Below are positions 8,794-17,825 of a stretch of 26,631 bases of DNA, piece after piece. Origin of the DNA: CAZGLR01 sp964526635 (GTDB lineage Bacteria; Zixibacteria; MSB-5A5; GN15; JAAZOE01); NCBI GenBank assembly GCA_964526635.1, contig CAZGLR010000038.1:1-26631 (forward strand). Reading direction: 5' to 3'. The notes under the pieces were generated by a model. That model worked only from the letters and a program-made list of their open reading frames with translations. It was not told the DNA's origin and made no database searches. The stretch's first letter is position 1. Each line of letters opens with the position of its first letter. A program made the position numbers and the translations under genes.

Positions 8794-10636
8794 ATGGCAA
8801 CAGAATCACTGGAACAGCAACTTCGAAACTACTTTCTCTTCGGATTTCCCGTCTCCCGACGCATCTGGGACTGGCTGGATATATCTTCGATTATTACGCC
8901 TGAACATGTTGAAGTCGGCGTTTCCGATCTCTATTCCTTGCGCCGTGTTTCGGACCGTTTCAACCGCAAGAAATGGCAAAGCACCCGCCAGACGCAGACG
9001 GTTCATGCCGGGCAGTTAAATACTGTTGGCGTCATTGAGGATGTCCTGCGGTACCTGCTGCTGCGGTATTCCTTCGAGGATGTTACCGGGGTGATTGATC
9101 GCGGCCTCGAATGGACCGGCGTGCAGTATAATAATATCATATCGAGCAAACCGCCGAAAACATTCGTCGGTGTCTTTCCGCCGCGGGCGGTGATAGTTGC
9201 CGGTGAACAGGAAGATGATTATTTAACCGGCGCAACGGCTATTGCTTCGCATCGGGAACGGGCTGTTGCTGAGATGATTCTCCTGTCGCTGGCTCTTGAA
9301 AACCCGGCTTTTCGGCCGTTTATGGAATTCTTCGAAGACAGCGAACTCAAGCAGCGTTCTCCGTATCCTATCCTCATGGAAGCGCTCGAGACGTATTTCG
9401 ATGATCAACCGGAATTCGAGCCCCTCAGTGACAAGCTCTTCACCTGCCTGCGCGCGCCGATGCGCGAATATCCCGATTCGCTCGATGGCCAACTGGAGTA
9501 CATTAAAAAACACTGGGCGAAATTTCTCCCGGCCGGACTGCTCGAACGGTTGACTCTTGCCGGCGATATTCTTCGCGAGGAACAGACTCTGCGCGGCTGG
9601 GGACAGCCAATGCTTGACGTGCTGAGATTCGGGGCCGATCTTTATGGCGCCGATTATCTCTATCCCGAACCGGCCGCCTTCAGCCGTGATGCCGACTGGA
9701 TGTCCAACGTCGTTCTTATCGCCAAATCAGCCTATGTCTGGCTGGATCAATTATCTAAAAAATACAACCGCCAGATCGACCGACTTGACCATATCCCCGA
9801 TGAGGAACTCGACTACCTGGCCCGCTGGGGTTTCTCCGGACTCTGGCTGATAGGGATATGGGAACGATCCGAGGCCTCAAAAACAATCAAGCAGATCATG
9901 GGTAATCCCGAAGCGATGCCATCGGCCTATTCGCTCTACGACTACAATATCGCCAAAGACCTGGGCGGTGAAACCGCCTACACCAGTTTGCGGGAACGCG
10001 CCTGGACGCGGGGTATCCGGTTGGCCAGCGATATGGTCCCCAATCATACCGGCGTTTTTTCAAAATGGATAGTTGAACATCCCGAATGGTTTCTGCAGTT
10101 GGATTATCCGCCGTTTCCGGCCTATAGCTTCAACGGTGTCAATCTTTCCCATGATGATCGCTGTGTAATTCAAATCGAAGATGGTTACTGGGACCATCGC
10201 GATGCCGCTGTCGTTTTTCGCCATTATGATCATCAGACCGGTCAAACACGGTTCATCTATCATGGCAACGACGGTACCAGTACGCCCTGGAATGATACCG
10301 CGCAATTGAATTTCATGCTGCCGGAGGTGCGCGAGGCGGTCATTCAGAATATTCTGCACGTTGCCCGCAAATTTTCGATTATCCGTTTCGATGCCGCTAT
10401 GACCCTGGCCAAGCGGCATTACCAGCGGCTCTGGTTTCCCAAACCCGGCGAGGGCGGCGCGATACCGTCACGGGCCGAACACGGCATGACCCCGGCCGAT
10501 TTTGACCGTGCCTTCCCCAAGGAATTCTGGCGAGAAGTGGTTGACCGGGTTGCCAGGGAAGTGCCCGATACGCTGCTGCTGGCCGAAGCCTTCTGGCTGA
10601 TGGAGGGCTACTTTGTCCGTACCCTCGGGATGCACC
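8794..10636 (+). CDS. Large GH13 alpha-amylase-type glycoside hydrolase, N-terminal part (gene interrupted by assembly gap)
   Basis: First 614 codons of a very large alpha-glucan-active enzyme that continues after the N run. Residues 1 to about 300 are mostly helical and match no domain I recognise. The GH13 (beta/alpha)8 barrel begins near residue 330 (YLARWGFSGLWLIGIW). Conserved region I is SDMVPNHTG with D413 and N417-H418. Region II is IRFDAAM with R531 and the nucleophile D533. Region III is LLLAEAFW with the acid/base E598. There is no signal peptide, so a cytoplasmic enzyme is likely. The exact reaction (hydrolase or transglycosylase) cannot be assigned. The start ATG has a weak AGGA 11 bases upstream and a plausible promoter about 100 bp ahead. 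It is divergent from tetR. Confidence 0.9.
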
Positions 10637-10646
10637 NNNNNNNNNN
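10637..10646. other. Assembly gap (10 N) inside the GH13 gene
   Basis: Ten unknown bases. The frame before the gap (positions 8794 + 3k) and the frame after it (10647 + 3k) do not join across 10 bases. They join if the true length is 2 modulo 3, so the run is a placeholder or the flanks contain an indel. Only a short stretch need be missing, because the text on both sides reads as continuous GH13 sequence between regions III and IV. Confidence 0.95.
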
Positions 10647-12275
10647 GCGTTCATGAACATGCTCAAGATGGAGGAAAACAGCAAGTACCGTCAGACCGTT
10701 AAAAACGTCCTTGAATTCAGTCCCGAGGTGCTCAAGCGCTTTGTTAATTTCATGAATAATCCCGACGAGGCGACCGCTGTCGCCCAGTTCGGAACCGGCG
10801 ACAAATACTATGGTGTCGCGATGATGATGGTGACTATGCCGGGTCTGCCGATGTTCGGCCACGGCCAGATCGAAGGTCTCACCGAGAAATACGGGATGGA
10901 ATACCGCCGGGCGTACTGGGACGAGCAACCCGATATCGAGATGATCCGGCGCCATGAGCGAGAAATATTTCCGTTGATGCGGCAACGCTTTCTCTTCTCG
11001 GGTGCCGATAACTTCGCTCTCTTCGATTTCGTGACACCCGACGGCTGGGTCGATGAAAATGTGTTCGCCTACACCAATCGGGCCGGCGGCCACCGGGCGT
11101 TGATTCTCTATAACAATGCCTACAACAACACCCGGGGTAAGGTTTTAACATCCACTGCCATTAATCACGGGGATGCCGAAAAGAAGCATTTCGTGCATCG
11201 CAATCTCGCCGAAGCGCTGGCCTTGAGTACCTCCGATCGCATCTACTATATCTTCCGGGATCATCGCACCAATCTCCAGTATCTGCGCAGCGGCCGTCAG
11301 ATCGCCGATGAGGGCCTGTATGCGGAATTATCCGGCTACCAGTACCATGCCTTTCTGGACTTTGATGAAGTCTATGATGCCGATGGCGACTGGTATCGCC
11401 TTGCCGGACGTATCGGCGGCGGCGGGGTGCCCAGTATGGCTGAGGCCATGCGTGAGATGCACCTGGAACCGATCCTGATGCCGTTTACCACCATGATCAA
11501 CAATCAGGAAATGAGAAAGCTCATCGAGCAGGATAAAGAGAGCCGCGAACGCTTCGTACATAATCTGTCGGCATTTATGGAAGCCGCCGGACAGTTTGCC
11601 CGAACAGAAAAGGACCTCGACAAAATCCGGCAGCGGACACTGAACAAAATCAATGCAATCCCGCTTGATGAAGACATCGACTATTCCCACCCCGGCAATG
11701 AGGCCATCCTCGACATTCGCAGCCAGATCGGCGACAATTACGACGCCCTGCATCATATCCTGATCTGCTGGGCAATTATCGGTGAAGGTGAACAATTGGC
11801 CATCGACCGAACCGAGAATGCCTCACCGCTGATGACGGGACCATTGTGGACAACCTGGATGCTCAATCGCAGAGTTCAGGCGGAATTTGCGGCCTTCTGG
11901 TCCAGCGACGAGATGGCCTGGTGGGATCATCTGCTGGTGGCCGTATTGCTCAAATACAGTAATGTGCTGCAGGCTGATATGGCCGATTTCCTCGATCAAT
12001 CACTGATCGAGATGTTCGACGACTATGACGTGACGCAGTATATACAGGCGAATGATTTCGAGGGTGTCGTCTATTTTAACAAGGAACAATGGATTCGCAT
12101 GGTCCATGCCCTGCTGTATACCCTGGCTGTCCAGGAACTGGCCGAAGGCGATGTCGATGGTGAAAACCTCAATCACGCCATCCAGACGGCTGAGACGCTG
12201 ATCAAGAGCGCCGAGACGGTGAAATATCGAATGGACAAGTTCCTGGAGTTGATGAAGGAGCAAAGTATTCCCTGA
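10647..12275 (+). CDS. Large GH13 alpha-amylase-type glycoside hydrolase, C-terminal part
   Basis: Continuation of the same enzyme. The frame is open from the first base after the gap (AFMNMLKMEE...), so the ATG at 10653 is internal, not a real start. The barrel ends here: region IV reads VNFMNNPDEAT, which has the expected Asp but Asn-Pro instead of the usual Asn-His before it. It is followed by MPGLPMFGHGQIEG and a beta-rich C-domain (NFALFDFVTPDGW... GHRALILYNNA). About 300 further residues (from nt ~11330) are strongly helical (AMREMHLEPILMPF, WWDHLLVAVLLKYSN) and match nothing I recognise. The complete protein would be about 1,160 residues, more than twice a minimal alpha-amylase. The ugd-like gene begins 206 bp downstream. 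Confidence 0.88.
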   Translation, partial: AFMNMLKMEENSKYRQTVKNVLEFSPEVLKRFVNFMNNPDEATAVAQFGTGDKYYGVAMMMVTMPGLPMFGHGQIEGLTEKYGMEYRRAYWDEQPDIEMIRRHEREIFPLMRQRFLFSGADNFALFDFVTPDGWVDENVFAYTNRAGGHRALILYNNAYNNTRGKVLTSTAINHGDAEKKHFVHRNLAEALALSTSDRIYYIFRDHRTNLQYLRSGRQIADEGLYAELSGYQYHAFLDFDEVYDADGDWYRLAGRIGGGGVPSMAEAMREMHLEPILMPFTTMINNQEMRKLIEQDKESRERFVHNLSAFMEAAGQFARTEKDLDKIRQRTLNKINAIPLDEDIDYSHPGNEAILDIRSQIGDNYDALHHILICWAIIGEGEQLAIDRTENASPLMTGPLWTTWMLNRRVQAEFAAFWSSDEMAWWDHLLVAVLLKYSNVLQADMADFLDQSLIEMFDDYDVTQYIQANDFEGVVYFNKEQWIRMVHALLYTLAVQELAEGDVDGENLNHAIQTAETLIKSAETVKYRMDKFLELMKEQSIP

Positions 12276-12299
12276 TCTGATCAGCAGCTTCAGATCAGA
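12276..12299 (+). terminator. Weak hairpin after the GH13 gene
   Basis: TCTGATC (12276-12282) pairs with GATCAGA (12293-12299) across a 10-base loop, starting at the base after the stop codon. No T-tract follows, so it is at best a weak or factor-dependent terminator, or an mRNA-stabilising hairpin. Confidence 0.25.
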
Positions 12300-12481
12300 C
12301 CGTCACTATCGAGGGATCAGAACCGAAATAATCCCGCCTGAAAGCCGCAAAAGGGACTTGGCAAACTGCCGGAATTTATGCATCTTATCCACTTATGGTT
12401 TAAGTATCAATCTCCCCGAATTGCCGCCGGGATGGTCGCGGCGTGATGCGGACAGATTGCGGAAAGTGAACGAGGCTGAAT

Positions 12482-13822
12482 ATGAATGTATGCATGGTTG
12501 GAACCGGATATGTCGGATTGGTTGCCGGTACCTGTTTGTCCGATTTTGGCATGAATGTCATTTGCGTCGATAAAGAAAAAGAAAAAATAGAGGCAATCGA
12601 ACGGGGCGAGGAAGTCATTCATGAGATCGGCCTGACTCATCTCATCGAACGCAACCGCACACGGGATCGTCTTCACTTTTCAACCAACCTGGAAGAGGCT
12701 GTCGATCGCTCACTGGTGATTTTCCTCGCGGTCGGGACGCCGGAGAGTCCCGACGGTTCAGCCGACTTGTCGGCTATTTATGGCGTGGCCGAACAAATTG
12801 CCCGGGCCATGCGCGAATACAAAATCATCGCGATCAAAAGCACTGTCCCGGTCGGTACCGCCCGCAGACTCACAGAACTGATTCGTGAACATCAGGTGCA
12901 GCCGGTTGACTTTGACGTCGTCTCCAATCCCGAATTTTTGCGCCAGGGATCGGCGGTTGACGATTTCCTGCGCCCCAACCGCGTTATTCTCGGCTGCGAT
13001 TCCGAACGCGCTCTGGCGATCATGCGGGATATCTACCGTCCGCTGTATCTGCTGGATACGCCGATAGTCAGCACTACCAACGAAACCGCCGAATTGATCA
13101 AATATGCCGCCAATACCTTCCTGGCCATGAAGATCACTTTTATCAATGAAATGGCTAATTTGTGTGATCTGGCCAACGGTGATGTCTATCAGGTGGCCAA
13201 AGCGCTGGGGATGGACGGCCGCATCGGCCCCAAATTCCTGCATCCCGGTCCCGGATTCGGTGGCTCGTGTTTTCCCAAGGACGTCAAATCGCTGATTCAT
13301 ATATCAAACACCTTCAATTATGATTTCAAACTGGCCAATGCCGTTGTCGCCGCCAATATGCGCCAGAAACAGCGCGTCGTTGACCGCATCCACGCGGTGC
13401 TTGGCGATGTCTCCGGCAGAAAAATCTGTATGCTGGGATTATCGTTTAAGCCCAATACCGACGATACCCGCGAAGCCCCGGCCATGTATGTGGCCCGAGA
13501 GCTATTGGCCAGGGGTGCCATCATCCAGGCCTATGATCCGGCGGCGATGGAACTGGCCCAAAAGGAACTGCCGGAGTTGAAATGCTTTAACAACGCCTAC
13601 GATGCCTGTGTCGATACTGAACTGGTTGTGATTATGACCGAATGGAACGAATTCCGCGACCTCGATTTTGACCGTATTAAAGAAGGTATGGCATCGTTGA
13701 TCGTTTACGATACCCGCAATATCTATGATCTCGCCAAAATCACGGCCAAAGGCTTTTCCTATTATTGTACCGGTCGGAATGCACTGGTGAAGACAAAGCA
13801 ACCGGCCGAAGTTACAGCGTGA
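12482..13822 (+). CDS. UDP-glucose/GDP-mannose dehydrogenase family protein
   Basis: NAD-dependent sugar-nucleotide 6-dehydrogenase, most likely UDP-glucose to UDP-glucuronate, supplying acidic sugars for exopolysaccharide or glycan synthesis in the cytoplasm. 446 residues, normal length. Seen: N-terminal Rossmann motif GTGYVGLVAG, then VGTPESPDGSADL, KSTVPVGT and NPEFLRQGSAVDDF. The catalytic Cys263 sits in GFGGSCFPKD, with K266-D267 following. The C-terminal UDP-binding domain opens with GLSFKPNTDDTREAP. One oddity is HEIGL near residue 49 where UDP-glucose dehydrogenases usually read YEPGL. UDP-N-acetylmannosamine or GDP-mannose dehydrogenase activity is therefore not excluded. The start ATG has GAGG 8 bases upstream. 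The 206 bp ahead shows no convincing promoter. It converges with a GT4 gene that may use its product pathway. Confidence 0.93.
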   Translation: MNVCMVGTGYVGLVAGTCLSDFGMNVICVDKEKEKIEAIERGEEVIHEIGLTHLIERNRTRDRLHFSTNLEEAVDRSLVIFLAVGTPESPDGSADLSAIYGVAEQIARAMREYKIIAIKSTVPVGTARRLTELIREHQVQPVDFDVVSNPEFLRQGSAVDDFLRPNRVILGCDSERALAIMRDIYRPLYLLDTPIVSTTNETAELIKYAANTFLAMKITFINEMANLCDLANGDVYQVAKALGMDGRIGPKFLHPGPGFGGSCFPKDVKSLIHISNTFNYDFKLANAVVAANMRQKQRVVDRIHAVLGDVSGRKICMLGLSFKPNTDDTREAPAMYVARELLARGAIIQAYDPAAMELAQKELPELKCFNNAYDACVDTELVVIMTEWNEFRDLDFDRIKEGMASLIVYDTRNIYDLAKITAKGFSYYCTGRNALVKTKQPAEVTA

Positions 13823-13836
13823 GAAGACAAATCAAA

Positions 13837-13868
13837 AACGGCGTCGCAGTTCCTATCGCGACGCCGTT
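13837..13868 (-). terminator. Intrinsic terminator between convergent ugd-like and GT4 genes
   Basis: AACGGCGTCGC (13837-13847) and GCGACGCCGTT (13858-13868) form a perfect 11-bp GC-rich stem with a 10-base loop. On the minus strand the stem is followed by TTTTTGATTT, making a good terminator for the glycosyltransferase. On the plus strand only a weak T-rich tract follows, but the hairpin may also stop ugd-like transcripts. Confidence 0.8.
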
Positions 13869-13898
13869 GACGATTTCACTTCCAATGTCATCTGATGA

Positions 13899-15059
13899 CT
13901 ACATCTTGACAATCTCAGCCAGTTTTTCCCGGCTTTTTGAGCCATTGAGAATGAACTCGTAGTATTTCATCAAATGTTCAAAGATACGGTCCCAGGTGCG
14001 GGTTTCGGCATAGGCCCGGGCCGCCCTGGACATTTTTTTCCGGAGTTCATGTTCGGTAGCCAACTCAAGCAGTGACTTTTCGAATTGCTCGGCGTTTTCA
14101 GTGACATAACCCGTGACGCCGTGCTCAACCCATTCCTGGGGCCCCATGTGGTTTGAGACGATCGCCGGCAGCCCCGAACTCATCGCCTCGATGACGACAT
14201 TGCCAAGCGTATCGGTCAGCGACGGAAAGACAAAGATGTCGCCATCGGCATACGCCTGACGCAATTCCTGCCCCATCAGTTTTCCTCGAAAGTCAGCATG
14301 CGGCAGCAGGCGCTGCATTTCCTCGAGATAGGGACCATCGCCGACAACTGTCAGATCGATATCGGTATGGCGACTGAAGATATCGACCAAAACTTTCAGG
14401 TTTTTCTCGGGAGCAACCCGGCCGATATACACCGCCCGAACGCGGCCGTCATCTTCACGACGGCGATGGGCCGGGGAGAAATCATCGGTGTTGATACCCC
14501 GCCCGAGAACGCCGATTGGTTTGGAGAATATCTCGTTGAGTTCACGCATGGTCCAATGCGATGGTGTCAGGATCAGATCTGATTGCTCGTAATACCATTT
14601 CATCCACGATGACATCATATTACCGAACATTTTGCCGGCAAACGGTCCCAGCACGCGGCCATAACGGATCTCAACATAGTCGCCCAGCGCAGTATGATAT
14701 ATCGAAAGGAATGGACACTTGTTGCGCTTGGCCATCGACAACATGTACAACCCCAGCGGATCAGGCGTGCTGCTCTGTACCAGGTCATAGGTTTCCTGGT
14801 TGATCATCTGGGCGGTACTGGATTGATAGATAGCCATGTCGATCCAGCGGGTCGGATCGATTTTAACCGGGATACGCGGCTTATGGATAATAATGCGCAC
14901 ATCACCGTGCTGCTCAACACTGTCCTCGGGGCCATAGGCCATAATATCGGCCCTGACGCCGGCTTTGACGAAGCGGGGGATCAGGTTACCGTAGGTCGTT
15001 ACGATACCATCGGTTTCACCCCATTTCCCCAGATTTGCAGCGGCTATAAGAACGCGCAC
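13899..15059 (-). CDS. Glycosyltransferase, GT4 family (GT-B fold)
   Basis: Retaining glycosyltransferase using a nucleotide-sugar donor, acting at the cytoplasmic face of the membrane in polysaccharide or glycolipid assembly. 386 residues, typical. Seen: N-terminal acceptor domain of the Glyco_transf_4 type (LGKWGETDGIVTTYGNLIPR, related to alpha-mannosyltransferases such as MgtA). The C-terminal donor domain has YIGRVAPEKNLKVL, VVGDGPYLEEM and the E/D-x7-E signature SLTDTLGNVVIEAMSSG with D283 and E291. Donor and acceptor are unknown. The start is GTG, with AAAGGG about 8 bases upstream. It is divergent from the peptidase gene and convergent with the ugd-like gene, sharing a hairpin terminator with it. 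Confidence 0.92.
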   Translation of the reverse strand: MRVLIAAANLGKWGETDGIVTTYGNLIPRFVKAGVRADIMAYGPEDSVEQHGDVRIIIHKPRIPVKIDPTRWIDMAIYQSSTAQMINQETYDLVQSSTPDPLGLYMLSMAKRNKCPFLSIYHTALGDYVEIRYGRVLGPFAGKMFGNMMSSWMKWYYEQSDLILTPSHWTMRELNEIFSKPIGVLGRGINTDDFSPAHRRREDDGRVRAVYIGRVAPEKNLKVLVDIFSRHTDIDLTVVGDGPYLEEMQRLLPHADFRGKLMGQELRQAYADGDIFVFPSLTDTLGNVVIEAMSSGLPAIVSNHMGPQEWVEHGVTGYVTENAEQFEKSLLELATEHELRKKMSRAARAYAETRTWDRIFEHLMKYYEFILNGSKSREKLAEIVKM

Positions 15060-15403
15060 TCTTTACCCTTTCCCAATGCGCATCGGAGTAGATATCATCG
15101 CTTACGTATGCCAAATATACGGCATTTATTGCGAGGCGCCAGAAGGAAAATGGATTTTCACCAACTCGCTGCTTCAGGATAGCGCGTCTTAATACTGAGA
15201 AACCATACACATTAGTAAATCTCCCTGAAAATTGTAGTTATTCTCATAAACTATTTGAAATCATGATAGTTAAGAGAAATTGCAACTTGACGCTCTACGC
15301 CAGTCATGTATATTGTGAAATAGAGAACAAATCACAACCTACTCTCCAGGTTCTGTCCCGGGTCCGGCTGTATATTAACGGCATACAATTCGCGGGAGGA
15401 CAT
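15060..15403. other. Intergenic region between divergent GT4 and peptidase genes
   Basis: 344 bp without a credible gene. The frame of the downstream peptidase is open back to 15263, but this upstream extension has no ribosome binding site and would bury the signal peptide. The region holds a candidate plus-strand promoter (15287-15314). I see no clear promoter for the glycosyltransferase, no structured RNA and no repeat. Confidence 0.6.
15287..15314 (+). promoter_or_regulatory. Candidate promoter of the peptidase pair
   Basis: TTGACG (15287-15292), a 16-bp spacer and TATATT (15309-15314), each 5/6 to the sigma-70 consensus. The leader to the ATG at 15404 would be about 80 nt. It lies inside the upstream-extended reading frame, which further argues against a start at 15263. 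Confidence 0.5.
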
Positions 15404-17785
15404 ATGAATCAGGGCTCTTGGGCGATTTTGCTCTGTTTGTTGCTATGTTGCGGGATACATGCGGCAGATGGACAAACACGCGAATTACCATCGTCCTTTG
15501 ATCTGCGCAATTGGGGCGGCATTAATTATGTCACAAGTGTAAAATCTCAGCAGGGCGGTACCTGCTGGACCCATGGCGTTTGCGCGGCCATGGAAGGCAA
15601 TCTTAAAATGACCGGGGTGTGGATGATAGCCGGTGAAGCCGGTGAACCGAATCTCGCCGAATATCATCTCGACTGGTGGAATGGCTTTAACAATCATAAC
15701 AATGATGATATCGAACCGCCGACGGGTACCGGCCTGGTGCCGCATGAAGGCGGTGATTACCTGGTAACATCAGCCTATCTGGCCCGGGGCGAGGGGATGG
15801 TGCGGAATATCGACGGCCAGTCATACAGCACTCCTCCGCTGCGCGATGATCCCGGGTATCACAAATATTACACACGCCATATCGAATTCCTCAGCGCCGG
15901 ATTTGACCTGAGCAATATCGATCAGGTAAAGCAGGCGATCATGGATCATGGTGTCATGGGCACCTGTATGCTCTATGAGTCCCAGTATATGGATTATGAG
16001 AATTATACCCACTATCAGCCCAAGGGACAGGGCGGCCCGCCCAATCATGCGATTGCCATAGTGGGCTGGGATGACAACAAAGTCACTCAGGCGCCTGAAC
16101 CGGGGGCGTGGCTGTGCAAAAACAGCTGGGGATCGTATTGGGGGCTCGATGGCTATTTCTGGATTTCCTACTACGATCAACACTGCGGCCAGAATCGCGA
16201 GATGGGCGCAATCACTTTTCGCGCCGTCGAACCGCTTCAATGGAATCATATCTACTACCACGATTATCATGGCCGCCGAAATACCCGCGGCGATATGAGT
16301 GAGGCCTTCAATAAATTCGTCACCACCAGCTTCGGAGAAATGACAGCGGTTAATTTCTATACGGCGACCGAGAATGTAACCTACACTCTGAAAATTTACG
16401 ATTCCTTTATCGATTTTGAATTGGGTGGCGAAATTTACTCACAAACAGGATTTTTTGAGTATCGTGGTCTGCATACAGTCGAACTCGATACGATTCTCAC
16501 CCTGATCGAGGGTGATGATTTCTTTATTTACCTGCAGTTCAGCAACGGCGGACATCCAATCGATCAAACGTCGGATGTGCCGGTTCTTCTCGGCGCCGAT
16601 TATCGCGTGATTGTACCGTCGTCAGCAGCCCCGGATCAAAGCTACTATCGCAATCAGGCCGGCTACTGGGAAGATCTTCATGACCTCGATTCGACAGCCA
16701 ACTTCTGTATGAAAGCATTGACAAATGATCTGCCGGAAGCGATCGGTGTCGAAATGAGCGATGTCGTGCCGGACTATTATGATCCCGATCTCGAGATGCC
16801 ATTGACGATTCAGGTTGCCGAGGGCACCGAAACATTCGCCTCAGGGATGCTTCGTTACCGGGAAAAAGATGGGCCGTTCGACGTCGTACCTTTGACCGAT
16901 TTAGGGGGTGGCGTATGCGAAGGTATTCTCCCGGCCATGACCTGCGATGATACCCCTGAATTTTATTTCGAGGTTACCGGCTCGGGCGGTACGACCCTGA
17001 AATATCCTGCCAACGCCCCGGCGACATGTTTGAAATACATCGTCGGTCACGTCGACATGTACATGGATGATAATTTCGAAACTGATCTGGGCTGGACAAC
17101 CGGGGGCGATGCTGTCGCCGGGCACTGGGAACGCGGCGCTCCGGTCGGCGGCGGTGACCGTGGTGATCCCGCCATCGATTTCGATGGCTCCGGTCAATGT
17201 TACCTGACCGGTAATACGGATGGCGACTCCGACGTTGACTATGGCCAGACCTCACTCATCTCACCGGCCATCGATCTCGATAGCCGCGATGCCGACATTG
17301 CCTACGCATTGTGGTACTGCAATAATTACAGCGGTAGTCCCAATGAAGACCTTTTCCACATCCATGTCTCCAATGACGATGGCCAAAGCTGGGTACTGGT
17401 CGAAACAGTCGGGCCAATGACAATCGAACGCTGGACATTACACAGCTTCACGGTCAGCGACTTCGTGGTACCCTCAGCAACTGTCAGGGTCAAATTCGAG
17501 GCTTCCGACTATGGCGGTGCCTCGGTAGTCGAAGCCGCTGTGGATAGATTCACCGTGACGCAACTGGTTTGCCAGCAGGCCTACGTGTGTGGTGATGCCA
17601 GTAATGACGGCAGTATTAACGTCGGCGACGGCATCTACCTGATCAACTATGTCTTCAAGAGCGGCCCGGAACCGCAGCCGATGGCCGCCGGTGATGTCAA
17701 TGGCGACGGTTCAGTGAGTGTCGCCGATGCCGTATACCTGATAAATTACATTTTCAAGAGCGGGCCGGAACTGAACTGCCCGTGA
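15404..17785 (+). CDS. Secreted C1A (papain-family) cysteine peptidase with lectin-like domain and dockerin repeats
   Basis: Extracellular cysteine endopeptidase, 793 residues. The start ATG at 15404 has GGGAGGA 3 bases upstream and begins a clear signal peptide (about residues 1-24). Catalytic residues are C54 in GGTCWTHG, H215 in NHAIAIVGW and N240 in KNSWGSYWG. There is almost no propeptide, and the papain-type QGxCGSCW reads QQGGTCW, lacking the first Cys. Residues about 267-440 resemble the 'lectin-like' domain often found after such peptidases. About 448-548 is a beta-sandwich-like stretch. About 549-722 is a jelly-roll/MAM-like region with many Asp and Gly. Two dockerin repeats (730-793) have DxNxDG calcium loops and YLINY-F-KSGP helices. 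No cohesin is encoded here. A second C1A peptidase starts 40 bp downstream, so the two are probably cotranscribed. Domain names after the peptidase are from recall. Confidence 0.9.
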   Translation: MNQGSWAILLCLLLCCGIHAADGQTRELPSSFDLRNWGGINYVTSVKSQQGGTCWTHGVCAAMEGNLKMTGVWMIAGEAGEPNLAEYHLDWWNGFNNHNNDDIEPPTGTGLVPHEGGDYLVTSAYLARGEGMVRNIDGQSYSTPPLRDDPGYHKYYTRHIEFLSAGFDLSNIDQVKQAIMDHGVMGTCMLYESQYMDYENYTHYQPKGQGGPPNHAIAIVGWDDNKVTQAPEPGAWLCKNSWGSYWGLDGYFWISYYDQHCGQNREMGAITFRAVEPLQWNHIYYHDYHGRRNTRGDMSEAFNKFVTTSFGEMTAVNFYTATENVTYTLKIYDSFIDFELGGEIYSQTGFFEYRGLHTVELDTILTLIEGDDFFIYLQFSNGGHPIDQTSDVPVLLGADYRVIVPSSAAPDQSYYRNQAGYWEDLHDLDSTANFCMKALTNDLPEAIGVEMSDVVPDYYDPDLEMPLTIQVAEGTETFASGMLRYREKDGPFDVVPLTDLGGGVCEGILPAMTCDDTPEFYFEVTGSGGTTLKYPANAPATCLKYIVGHVDMYMDDNFETDLGWTTGGDAVAGHWERGAPVGGGDRGDPAIDFDGSGQCYLTGNTDGDSDVDYGQTSLISPAIDLDSRDADIAYALWYCNNYSGSPNEDLFHIHVSNDDGQSWVLVETVGPMTIERWTLHSFTVSDFVVPSATVRVKFEASDYGGASVVEAAVDRFTVTQLVCQQAYVCGDASNDGSINVGDGIYLINYVFKSGPEPQPMAAGDVNGDGSVSVADAVYLINYIFKSGPELNCP

Positions 17786-17787
17786 GG

Positions 17788-17802
17788 GTGAGAATATCTC
17801 AC
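17788..17802 (+). repeat. Small intercistronic hairpin
   Basis: GTGAGA and TCTCAC form a perfect 6-bp stem with a 3-base loop between the two peptidase genes. No T-tract follows, so read-through is expected. It could modulate mRNA stability. Confidence 0.3.
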
Positions 17803-17825
17803 GACCTGAATCGAGAGGAGGATTC

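Noticed and set aside
10630..10660. Genuine frameshift splitting the GH13 gene into a pseudogene
   Set aside because: The frame change coincides exactly with an N run of arbitrary length, and both halves keep full conservation, so an assembly gap explains it.
10397..10684. Minus-strand open frames crossing the first N run
   Set aside because: They are antisense to the GH13 gene and translate unknown bases.
12358..12573. 71-residue open frame upstream of and overlapping the dehydrogenase
   Set aside because: Runs out of frame into the dehydrogenase start, has no ribosome binding site and resembles no protein.
15263..15403. Upstream extension of the first peptidase
   Set aside because: It lacks a ribosome binding site, overlaps the likely promoter and would place 47 residues before an evident signal peptide. 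ATG at 15404 has an excellent GGGAGGA.
17591..17770. DNA-level tandem repeat in the dockerin region
   Set aside because: The similarity of the two segments is explained by the two dockerin repeats of the protein; the DNA copies are diverged.
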